A DNA stretch of 51,806 bases. It comes from Verrucomicrobiaceae bacterium. GTDB taxonomy: Bacteria > Verrucomicrobiota > Verrucomicrobiia > Chthoniobacterales > Chthoniobacteraceae. Below the pieces are notes generated by a model. The model was not told the DNA's origin, made no database searches, and saw nothing but the letters and a program-made list of their open reading frames with translations. Made by a program: the position numbers and the translations under genes. The DNA lies in contig SXWH01000080.1 in assembly GCA_005791535.1 (NCBI GenBank), positions 1 through 51,806 of the forward strand, given 5' to 3'. This document shows, in pieces, positions 1-7,697 of this stretch (its first letter is position 1; every line of letters starts with the position of its first letter).

Positions 1-949
1 AACTTCCCACCACCACGGTGTCGCCGTCGATGGTCGCCGATATACCAAAGCCCTGCATGAATGTCGGGGCATCCGGCTTGAGGTAGGCCTGCTGTGACCA
101 AGCGTCATTTACGCGGGTGAAGACATAAGCCGCGCCGGCTTGACCGACGCTGTTGTCCGCCTGGTTGCCATTCACGCCGCTGGCGCCGCTGTCTTCACCC
201 GACGCGCCAACCACCAGGGTGTCGCCCGAGAGGGCCACCGCCGAGCCGAAGCTGTCATTCGCGCCCGTATTGCTGGCTTTCACGTAAGCCTGCATGTGCC
301 ATCTCGCGCCCTGGCGCTCGAAGACATAGACAGCGCCCGAAGCCCCCGCGGTGAGGTCGCTCTCGTTGCCGTCCACTCCCGTCGCACTTCCATTCTCACC
401 GCCCCAGCCGCCCAAGGAGGCAAACCCGATCTTGGCCCTCGGGAATGCCGACCCAACCGCCACCGTATTCCCCGAGATGGCCACCGCGCTGCCGAATGCG
501 GCACCTCCGTGTGGATTGCTGGCCTTGAGACGGGCCTGTTGCGTCCACGTCGTCCCACTGCGAGTGAAGACGTAGGCGGCGCCGGTTTCGCCGGTCTCTC
601 CCGGTGCCCCGACCACGATCGTGTTGCCGTCGATGGCGACCGCGTTGCCAAACCAATTGAGGTTCGCGGGATTGCTGCCGGTGAGCACGGCCTGCTGCGT
701 CCACGTCCCGCCACTGCGGACATAGACGTGAGCTGCGCCCGGTTGATTGTCCCCGGACTGTGTTCCGCCGGCCGCGGAGGCACCGACGACGGCTGTGTCG
801 CCCGACACCGCCACGCCATAGCCGAGCAAAGCCCCCGGTCTGGGACCGGTGAAGACGGCCTCCTCGACCGGCGCGGCGGTGAGTGGAAGAGGGGAAGCAA
901 GGCCTAAGGCAAAGAGCGATAGCACGGAGAGCGAGTGGATGAGTTTCAT
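1..949 (-). CDS. FG-GAP (integrin-alpha-like) repeat secreted protein, 3' end cut by the window edge
   Basis: Read on the minus strand from the ATG at 949-947, the frame stays open to base 1, giving about 316 residues with the C-terminus missing. It starts with a signal peptide (MKLIHSLSVLSLFALGLASP, then a likely cleavage near LTAAP). After that come at least four repeats of about 60 residues with the FG-GAP pattern: FGxxVAIxGxTxVVGAP, then GAAYVFxRxGxxWxQQAxLKASN. Such repeats fold as a beta-propeller and bind ligands or calcium outside the cell. The kinase gene lies 95 bp upstream on the same strand, so the two may be co-transcribed. The gene is easily missed because it has no stop in the window. 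The fold is well supported; the ligand is unknown. Confidence 0.85.
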   Translation of the reverse strand, partial: MKLIHSLSVLSLFALGLASPLPLTAAPVEEAVFTGPRPGALLGYGVAVSGDTAVVGASAAGGTQSGDNQPGAAHVYVRSGGTWTQQAVLTGSNPANLNWFGNAVAIDGNTIVVGAPGETGETGAAYVFTRSGTTWTQQARLKASNPHGGAAFGSAVAISGNTVAVGSAFPRAKIGFASLGGWGGENGSATGVDGNESDLTAGASGAVYVFERQGARWHMQAYVKASNTGANDSFGSAVALSGDTLVVGASGEDSGASGVNGNQADNSVGQAGAAYVFTRVNDAWSQQAYLKPDAPTFMQGFGISATIDGDTVVVGS

Positions 950-1044
950 GATGTGAAGATTGGTTGTTCATCATGTTCTTCTCCGCTCCCGGCGCCGTGT
1001 GACGCGGGACACCAAAGTTTTTTAAACGGGGGAGCCGGCGACTT

Positions 1045-2919
1045 TTATTTCAAGGCCACGCTATGCCGGCAGCCCGCCGCGATGGCCTTCACGCCGGTGA
1101 GTCCTGCGGGCACTTCTGTCTGCCCGAGAGGATCGCCCCACTCCAGCTTTCCCTTGATGCCCCAGGCCACCACGGTGCCATCGGTCTTGAGAGCGAGGCT
1201 GTGTTTGACTCCCGCGGCGATCGACTGCACGCCCGTCAAGCCGGCCGGCACCGTTGCCTGCCCGTCGGAATTGATTCCCCACGCAACGACGGTGCCGTCT
1301 TTTTTCAAGGCAAGTAAATGGCGCCAGCCGAGCGCGACGGTGCGCACATCGGACAGGCCGGGCGGAACCGCAAACACGCCGTCGCCAAAAGATCCCCACC
1401 CGACGACGGTGCCGTCGTCCTTCACTGCCGCCGCGATTCCCTCGCCTGCGGCGATGCTCGTCACGCCGGTCAAACCCGCGGGCACGTTGCACTGACCCGA
1501 AGCATTCGCGCCCCATGTGATGACGGTTCCATCACGTTTCAGAGCCATGGAAAATTCCGTGCCCGCTGCGATGGCTTGCACGTCTTTGAGCCCTCTGGGC
1601 ACGTAGCTCTGTCCGCTCTCGTAAGCTCCCCACGCCTCCACCGTGCCGTCGGTCTTGAGTGCCAGAACGTGATACCCGCCCGCGGCAATCGCACGAACGC
1701 CGGAAAGCCCCGCCGGCACGTCGCGCTGTCCTTTTTCATTGCGTCCCCACGCCGCGACGGTGCCGTCGCCTTTCAGCGCGACGGTGAATCCATCTCCCGC
1801 CGCGATCGCCTGCACTTCTCCCAAGTCCGCCCGCGATGCCCCCGAGCCGAAATCATTTCCGCCCCACGCCACAATCGACCGGCCCGATACCGGTGCCGCG
1901 ACGGCTTGTGATCCCGCTGCGGCTTGCGGAAGCGAGTTCCATTTCCAAATCGAGAAGCCCGTGCCGGCCGCGAGCAGCACAACCGCCGCCGCCGCGAGCG
2001 GAATCAAGCGTGAAGAAAGCGCACGGCTTTCGCCCGAGCGGCTCAGTGCCGCGCGGAAGTCGTTCGCGGTTTGAAAGCGCCGGGCCGGGTCGCTCTGCAT
2101 CGCGGTATGCACCACGGAATCCAGCGCCGGAGCCACGTCGGCGTTCACTTTCGACGGCGGGTCGAAGATTCCACGCGGGAGCTGGCCGGTGAGCACTTCG
2201 TAGCAAATGACGCCCACGCTGTAGAGGTCGCTGCGTGTGTCCACCGCAATACCCGCCGCCTGCTCGGGAGCGGCGTATTCGAGTGTGCCGACTGCGATGC
2301 CGGTGAAAGTGAGACGCTCCTTCGGTTGATCATCGAGCACCGCGATACCGAAGTCCGCGACCTTCACCGTGCCGTCGGCCGTGAGCAGGATGTTCGAGGG
2401 TTTGATGTCGCGATGAATGACACCCTGCGCGTGCGCCGCCTCCAGAGCTGCGCAAATTTCCTTCACCAACCGCAGCGCCTCGCCCTGCGGCAGCGGTCCC
2501 GTCTTTAACCGCGCGCCGAGATCGCCGCCCTCGACGTATTGCATCGAGTAAAACAGATGCCCCGCCGTGCTCTCGCCAAAATCGAACACCTCCAGAATAT
2601 TCCCATGCTCCAGCCGCCCCAGCGCACGCGCCTCACGGCGAAACCGCTCGGCGAAAGCCTCATTCGCGCCCAGCTCAGGCGGCAGAACTTTCAGCGCCAC
2701 TCGCCTTCCGAGATTCACCTGCCGCGCCTCGTAAACCGCTCCCATTCCGCCGCGTCCGATCAACCGGACAATGTCGTAGCCCGGCAGCAGCCCCGACAGA
2801 TCCTCCGGTTTCGGCGGCTCCCACGCGACCGGCGATAGGCGCGTCGCCTCGCGCAGCCCTTCGGCGAGCAGCGCATCGAGACTGAGGCCGCTGAGTTTTG
2901 TTGATGATGGTGAAGTCAT
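1045..2919 (-). CDS. Transmembrane Ser/Thr protein kinase with RCC1-repeat ectodomain
   Basis: The N-terminal half is a complete PknB-type kinase: glycine loop GRGGMG at residues 55-60, Lys77 in VALK, catalytic HRDIKPSN at 169-176 and DFG at 189-191, so it should be active. One membrane segment follows at about 305-325. The C-terminal half (about 350-624) holds seven repeats of about 40 residues with the core VVAWGxNxxGQxxVPxGL and IAAGxxHxxALKxDGTV, an RCC1/BNR-like beta-propeller expected outside the cytoplasm. The propeller would sense a signal and the kinase would pass it on. The divergent neighbour is an ECF-like sigma factor, a pairing common in Planctomycetes and Verrucomicrobia. The protein stops right after the core of repeat seven. 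Confidence 0.9.
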   Translation of the reverse strand: MTSPSSTKLSGLSLDALLAEGLREATRLSPVAWEPPKPEDLSGLLPGYDIVRLIGRGGMGAVYEARQVNLGRRVALKVLPPELGANEAFAERFRREARALGRLEHGNILEVFDFGESTAGHLFYSMQYVEGGDLGARLKTGPLPQGEALRLVKEICAALEAAHAQGVIHRDIKPSNILLTADGTVKVADFGIAVLDDQPKERLTFTGIAVGTLEYAAPEQAAGIAVDTRSDLYSVGVICYEVLTGQLPRGIFDPPSKVNADVAPALDSVVHTAMQSDPARRFQTANDFRAALSRSGESRALSSRLIPLAAAAVVLLAAGTGFSIWKWNSLPQAAAGSQAVAAPVSGRSIVAWGGNDFGSGASRADLGEVQAIAAGDGFTVALKGDGTVAAWGRNEKGQRDVPAGLSGVRAIAAGGYHVLALKTDGTVEAWGAYESGQSYVPRGLKDVQAIAAGTEFSMALKRDGTVITWGANASGQCNVPAGLTGVTSIAAGEGIAAAVKDDGTVVGWGSFGDGVFAVPPGLSDVRTVALGWRHLLALKKDGTVVAWGINSDGQATVPAGLTGVQSIAAGVKHSLALKTDGTVVAWGIKGKLEWGDPLGQTEVPAGLTGVKAIAAGCRHSVALK

Positions 2920-3016
2920 GTCTTCACAAAATGATTCGCTGCTTTAGCCATCTTGTGACACCCTCCGCGAGCTTTTGCGTAGCCGCGCCCGCACGGGAGC
3001 ATCCATTTTCTTCATC

Positions 3017-3739
3017 GTGACATCGTCCTTTCCCGCCACTCGCTGGTCTGTCATCGCCGCCGTCGCCGCCGGGGGCGAGCACGCCGGTGCGCGAACCGCC
3101 CTCGGTGAATTGTGCCGCGCTTATTGGTTTCCGCTTTACGCCTTCGCGCGGCGGAAAAACCTCAGCCCCGAAGACGCCGAGGACGCCACGCAGAGTTTCC
3201 TGCTGACCGTTTTGGAAAAGAAAGTCTTTGCCGCTGCCGACCCCGCGCTCGGGCGGCTCCGCACCTTCCTGCTCACGGCATTTTCCCGCGACCTCACCGA
3301 TGCCCGACGCGACGCAGCGCGGCAGAAACGCGGCGGCGGAATCGAATTCATCCCGCTCGACACCACCGGGGCCGAGGACCGCTTCCAGGGCGAGTCACAC
3401 AGCCCCGACGCGACTCGCCAGTTCGAAACCGACTGGGCGACCGCGCTGCTCGAAGGCGTAATGACGAAGTTGGAGGCCGACTACGCCGCCAGCGACCGCG
3501 CCGCGCTTTTTAGCGCCCTCCGTCCTTTTCTCGGCACGGCGGAAGAGCTCCCCGACCAGGCCACGCTCGCCGGGCAACTCGGCATGAGCCACGCCGCCTT
3601 CCGCCAGACGCTCGCCCGATTCCGCGATCGCTTCCGCACCACCCTCCGTGCGCAAATCGCCGACACTCTCCGCGAGCCCACCGAGGCCGCCATTGACGAA
3701 GAACTCCGAGCCCTCCGCGCCGCCCTCGCGGGCAGGTGA
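3017..3739 (+). CDS. ECF-like RNA polymerase sigma factor
   Basis: A protein of about 240 residues with a sigma region 2-like stretch near the N-terminus (FPATRWSVIAA, YWFPLYAFARRKNLSPEDAEDATQ) and a helix-turn-helix region 4-like stretch near the C-terminus (LAGQLGMSHAAFRQTLARFRDRFR). This is the sigma-like family that in planctomycetes and verrucomicrobia sits beside Ser/Thr kinases. I chose the GTG at 3017 because family members begin a few residues before the FPxTRWS motif. The frame extends upstream to a TTG at 2975, which would add 14 unlikely residues. It is divergent from the kinase-RCC1 gene with 97 bp between them, so a shared control region is likely. Regulation of sigma activity by that kinase is inferred. 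Confidence 0.8.
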   Translation: MTSSFPATRWSVIAAVAAGGEHAGARTALGELCRAYWFPLYAFARRKNLSPEDAEDATQSFLLTVLEKKVFAAADPALGRLRTFLLTAFSRDLTDARRDAARQKRGGGIEFIPLDTTGAEDRFQGESHSPDATRQFETDWATALLEGVMTKLEADYAASDRAALFSALRPFLGTAEELPDQATLAGQLGMSHAAFRQTLARFRDRFRTTLRAQIADTLREPTEAAIDEELRALRAALAGR

Positions 3740-3844
3740 CTGTTTCCGCCGTTTTCGAGCAGGTTGGAGCGGTTCTGCGTTTTGACTCGCGACTCAGCGC
3801 CCGCCTAAGCATCGCGGGCGCGGATGGTTTTCTGTCGCACACTT

Positions 3845-6800
3845 ATGCGTTTTTCTTTCCTGCTCAGCACTCTCGTCCCAGCCGTTTCTTGGGCGAATGC
3901 CATTCAGCCGATGCAGCCCGAGGCTCCGGAGCAATTGCCGAAGCAGGCGATTGTTTCCGTGGAGATTTCGCCGGCGGAAGTGAAGCTGTCGAACGCCCGC
4001 GAGTATGCGCAGGTGCTCGTCACGGCGCGGCTCGCAGATGGCGGGACGGCGGATGTGACGCGGCTGGCGAAGTTTTCCGCGGACGGTGCCTCGGTTTCGG
4101 CGACTGGAATCGTGACGCCAAAGGCCGATGGCGCGGGCAAGGTGCGCGCGGAGGTGGCGGGGAAAACAGCGGAGGTGGCGCTGACGGTGAGCGGCTCGGC
4201 GACAAAGCCGGCGGTGGATTTCATCCAGGATGTGAACCCCGTGATGACGAAGATGGGCTGCAACGCGGGAGCCTGCCACGGAGCGAAGGACGGGAAATAT
4301 GGATTCAAGCTTTCGCTGCGCGGTTACGATCCGCTTTATGATGTGCGTTCGCTGAAGGACGATCTGGCCGGGAGGCGCTTGAATCCAGCGTCGCCGGATG
4401 ATTCGCTGATGCTGCTGAAGGCAAGCGGCGCGGTGCCGCACGAAGGCGGTCAGCGGACGCGGCTGGGGGACAAATACTACGAAATCGTCCGCGCGTGGAT
4501 CGCGGACGGCGCACGGCTGGAACTGAATGTTCCGCGCGTCACGGCGATCGAGGTGTTTCCAAAAAATCCGGTCATCGCCGAGCCCGGCGCGCGGCAGCAG
4601 TTCCGTGTGCTCGCGACGTTTGCGGACGGGAAGCAGCGCGATGTGACGCAGGAGGCGTTTGTCGAGAGCGGCAACATGGACGTGCTCTCGGTGTCGGCGG
4701 AAACTTCGGGTCTCACGAAGACGCTGCGTCGCGGCGAGGCGCCGATTTTAGCACGCTATGAAGGCAGCTACGCGGCGACGACGCTGACGGTGATGGGCGA
4801 CCGCTCGGAGTTTGTGTGGAAGCAGCCGGAGACGTGGAGCCGCGTGGACGAACTCGTCGCCTCGAAATGGCAGCGCATGAAGATCGAACCGAGCGGGCTT
4901 TGCACGGATGCGGAGTTCGTGCGTCGCGTGTATCTCGACCTCACGGGGCTCCCGCCATCCGCCGAAGTGGTGCGCGCATTTATCGCGGACGCCGCGCCGG
5001 TCCGCACGAAGCGCGATGCGCTGGTGGATCAGCTCATCGGCTCGCCGGAATTCATCGAGCACTGGACCAACAAATGGGCGGACCTTTTGCAGGTGAATTC
5101 GAAATTCCTCGGCGGCGGAGTGGGCCCATTCCGGGCGTGGATCCGCGGCGAGGTCGCGGCGAATACGCCGTATGATGAGTTTGTGCGCAAGATCGTCACG
5201 GCCTCCGGTTCGAACAAGGAGAACCCCGCTGCGAGCTACTGGAAAATCCTTCGCGAGCCGGCGGAGGCGATGGAGAACACGACGCATCTTTTCCTCGCGA
5301 CACGGTTTAATTGCAACAAGTGCCACGACCATCCGTTCGAGCGCTGGACGCAGGATCAATACTACACGCTCGGCGCATTTTTCGCGCAGACGCAGATTGC
5401 CGATGACCCCGCGAGCGGCGGCGCGAAAATCGCCGGGACCGCGGTGGAGAAATCACGCGCGCTTTATGAAATCGTAAGCGACAAGGCCGAGGGCGAGATG
5501 ATTCATCTCCGCACGAACAAGGTCGCGCCGCCGACATTTCCATATCCCGCGAAGGCCGATGCGCAGGGCACTCGCAGGCAGCAACTCGCGGCGTGGATTA
5601 CTTCGCCGGACAACCGCTATTTTGCGTCGAGCTACGTGAATCGTCTGTGGGGCTACCTGATGGGCGTCGGACTGATCGAGCCGCTGGACGACATCCGCGC
5701 CGGAAACCCGCCATCGAATCCCGAGCTGCTCGATTTCCTGACGAAGGAATTCATCGGATCGAAGTTCGACATGCGCCACGTGTTGCGCACGATTTGCAAA
5801 TCGCGGACGTATCAACTTTCCATCGCGACGAACCGCTGGAACGAAGACGACAAGACGAATTACAGTCACGCACTCGCGCGGCGACTGCCCGCCGAGGTGC
5901 TCTACGACAGCGTGCTCGCGGTCACCGGCGCGGGCTCGCGTCTTCCCGGCGGCGTGCGCGCTTCGATGCTGGCGGATTCGCAGGCCGACCTCGCGAGCGG
6001 CTTTCTCGCGAACACCGGCCGTCCCACTCGTGAAAGCGCCTGCGAGTGCGAGCGGAGCAGCGACTTGCGCCTCGGCAGCGTGATGGCGCTGCTCAGCGGA
6101 TCAGCCGTAGCGGATGCGATTGGTGATCCCGCCAACGCGCTCGCAAAGCTCGTCGCCGCGCAGGCGGATGATCGTAAGCTCGTGGATGACCTCTTTATCC
6201 GCGTGCTGAGCCGCCCTGCGACTGAAGCTGAAATCGACAAGACGCTCACGGTATTCGTCGATGCTGAGAAGGATCACGCGGCAATCGTTGCGGCGCTTGA
6301 AGCGAAGGAAAAAGAGCAGGTTCCCGTGACCGCGAAAGCAGAGGCCGACCGGCTCGCCGCAATCGATGCTGCAAAAAAGGAACTCGCCCGCTTTGAAGCC
6401 GAGGTCGCACCGACGCTCGCGGAAGATGAGAAAAAACGCCTCGCTGCGGCCGATGCGGCTGATGCTGCGGTGAAGGATTACGAGACGAAGAATCTCGCGG
6501 CCTCGACAGCGGCATTCGCAACAAACGCGCCAATTGCCCGCACATACACCGGCTGGCAGCCGCTGGATTTGGTGGAAGTCCGCGCGACTGGAGGAATCAC
6601 GCTCACGAAACAGGCCGATGGCAGCTACCGCGCGGGCGGTGAGCGTCCCTCGCAGGCGGATTACGTCGTGAAGGCCGATACCAAACTCGCTGCGATTACC
6701 GGTCTCATGCTCGAAGTAATCCCTTCGCCCGAAGAGGCAGCATTCGGCCCCGGTCGCTTTACTGATGGCAATTTCGTGCTTGGCGAATTCTCGGTAAAAG

Positions 6801-7456
6801 TCGGCGACTTCGGAACCGGCGCAAACGCCGTCGACGCACGATTCAAAAGCGCTGAGGCGGATTTCAATCAGCCAAATTTCGAGGTGGCGAAAGCCATTGA
6901 TGGAAAGCGTGGCGACGCGAACAACGGATGGGCAATTTCGGGTGGTCAGGGTGTCCCGCGCTACGCGGCATTTACACTCGAAAGTCCAATCGGCAACGCG
7001 GAGAAGGGTGTTCGCCTTCGTATCGAAATGAATCAACCGCGGGCTGGGGGCTTCGCAATCGCGGGCTTTCGTATTTGGGCGTCCACCGGAGTCGCGCCTG
7101 TGCAGGTTGGATTTCCGCAACCGGTTGTCGAAGCGCTGCGGAAAATTCCGGCTGCGCGAACGGATGCCGATCGCGCGGCGATTTCGGCATATTGGGCGGC
7201 CTACGATCCGGAGCTTCTGAAGCGCCGTCTTGCGGCCGGGAAGCTTCGCATTCCGCCGCCGGTGCATCCCGGAATCGTCCAGCGTCGAGAATCGGTCGCA
7301 AAGGCGGAATTTCCCGTGCGGATTGATCCCGGCCTGCTCCAACTCCGCGCCGATGTCCAGCAGAGCGCAGCACAGCTTGGAAATAAGCGGCTTACGGGTG
7401 CGCAGGATATCGTGTGGGCACTGGTGAATACCCCGGCGTTTCTGTTCAACCGTTGA
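3845..7456 (+). CDS. PSD1-type secreted protein: Ig-like, cytochrome-c-like, DUF1549 and DUF1553 domains
   Basis: 1203 residues from the ATG at 3845, chosen because it gives a clean signal peptide (MRFSFLLSTLVPAVSWANA); an in-frame ATG at 3824 does not. Order: Big_2-like Ig domain (about 35-115), a cytochrome-like segment with CNAGACHG at 139-146 (a CX3CH spacing), a second Ig-like domain (about 232-325), DUF1549 with a regular haem-binding CNKCH at 490-494, DUF1553, a coiled-coil Ala/Lys/Glu-rich insert (about 815-900), a beta-rich insert, and the family ending NTPAFLFNR. These proteins are periplasmic or outer-surface and are thought to take part in sulfated polysaccharide degradation or electron transfer; no reaction is proven. 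The usual Tat-exported DUF1501 partner is absent next door. Confidence 0.88.
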   Translation: MRFSFLLSTLVPAVSWANAIQPMQPEAPEQLPKQAIVSVEISPAEVKLSNAREYAQVLVTARLADGGTADVTRLAKFSADGASVSATGIVTPKADGAGKVRAEVAGKTAEVALTVSGSATKPAVDFIQDVNPVMTKMGCNAGACHGAKDGKYGFKLSLRGYDPLYDVRSLKDDLAGRRLNPASPDDSLMLLKASGAVPHEGGQRTRLGDKYYEIVRAWIADGARLELNVPRVTAIEVFPKNPVIAEPGARQQFRVLATFADGKQRDVTQEAFVESGNMDVLSVSAETSGLTKTLRRGEAPILARYEGSYAATTLTVMGDRSEFVWKQPETWSRVDELVASKWQRMKIEPSGLCTDAEFVRRVYLDLTGLPPSAEVVRAFIADAAPVRTKRDALVDQLIGSPEFIEHWTNKWADLLQVNSKFLGGGVGPFRAWIRGEVAANTPYDEFVRKIVTASGSNKENPAASYWKILREPAEAMENTTHLFLATRFNCNKCHDHPFERWTQDQYYTLGAFFAQTQIADDPASGGAKIAGTAVEKSRALYEIVSDKAEGEMIHLRTNKVAPPTFPYPAKADAQGTRRQQLAAWITSPDNRYFASSYVNRLWGYLMGVGLIEPLDDIRAGNPPSNPELLDFLTKEFIGSKFDMRHVLRTICKSRTYQLSIATNRWNEDDKTNYSHALARRLPAEVLYDSVLAVTGAGSRLPGGVRASMLADSQADLASGFLANTGRPTRESACECERSSDLRLGSVMALLSGSAVADAIGDPANALAKLVAAQADDRKLVDDLFIRVLSRPATEAEIDKTLTVFVDAEKDHAAIVAALEAKEKEQVPVTAKAEADRLAAIDAAKKELARFEAEVAPTLAEDEKKRLAAADAADAAVKDYETKNLAASTAAFATNAPIARTYTGWQPLDLVEVRATGGITLTKQADGSYRAGGERPSQADYVVKADTKLAAITGLMLEVIPSPEEAAFGPGRFTDGNFVLGEFSVKVGDFGTGANAVDARFKSAEADFNQPNFEVAKAIDGKRGDANNGWAISGGQGVPRYAAFTLESPIGNAEKGVRLRIEMNQPRAGGFAIAGFRIWASTGVAPVQVGFPQPVVEALRKIPAARTDADRAAISAYWAAYDPELLKRRLAAGKLRIPPPVHPGIVQRRESVAKAEFPVRIDPGLLQLRADVQQSAAQLGNKRLTGAQDIVWALVNTPAFLFNR

Positions 7457-7596
7457 TGTGGATTCGAGCGGTTTGCTGGCGAGGCGTTGCGGCGTGATCG
7501 GAGTCCGGATTTGGAAATGAAACGCGCCTCTTACTGAAAACGTTTTTGATCAAATATGCGTGCGGAAAAAAAGATCATGAAATCCCAAAAAAACCA

Positions 7597-7623
7597 TTGA
7601 CAACTTGGGGGATGTGGTATTAA
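7597..7623 (+). promoter_or_regulatory. Sigma-70-like promoter candidate for the 947-residue orphan
   Basis: A perfect TTGACA at 7597-7602 is followed by TATTAA at 7618-7623, a spacing of 15 bp (a little short; TTAACA at 7620 gives 17). It lies 75 bp upstream of the start at 7698 in an AT-rich stretch that contrasts with the surrounding high-GC DNA. Seen by eye only. Confidence 0.4.
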
Positions 7624-7697
7624 CACGGAGACAGCGGAGGTAATTTTCAATTTCCGCGTTAAAACTCCAGAAAAAAACCACACTAGAACACTGCAAT

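Noticed and set aside
6101-7342. Minus-strand open frame of 413 codons inside the first PSD1 gene
   Set aside because: It overlaps fully with clear coding sequence, its product is Arg/Cys-rich with no motif, and it mirrors the GC-rich codon pattern of the real gene.
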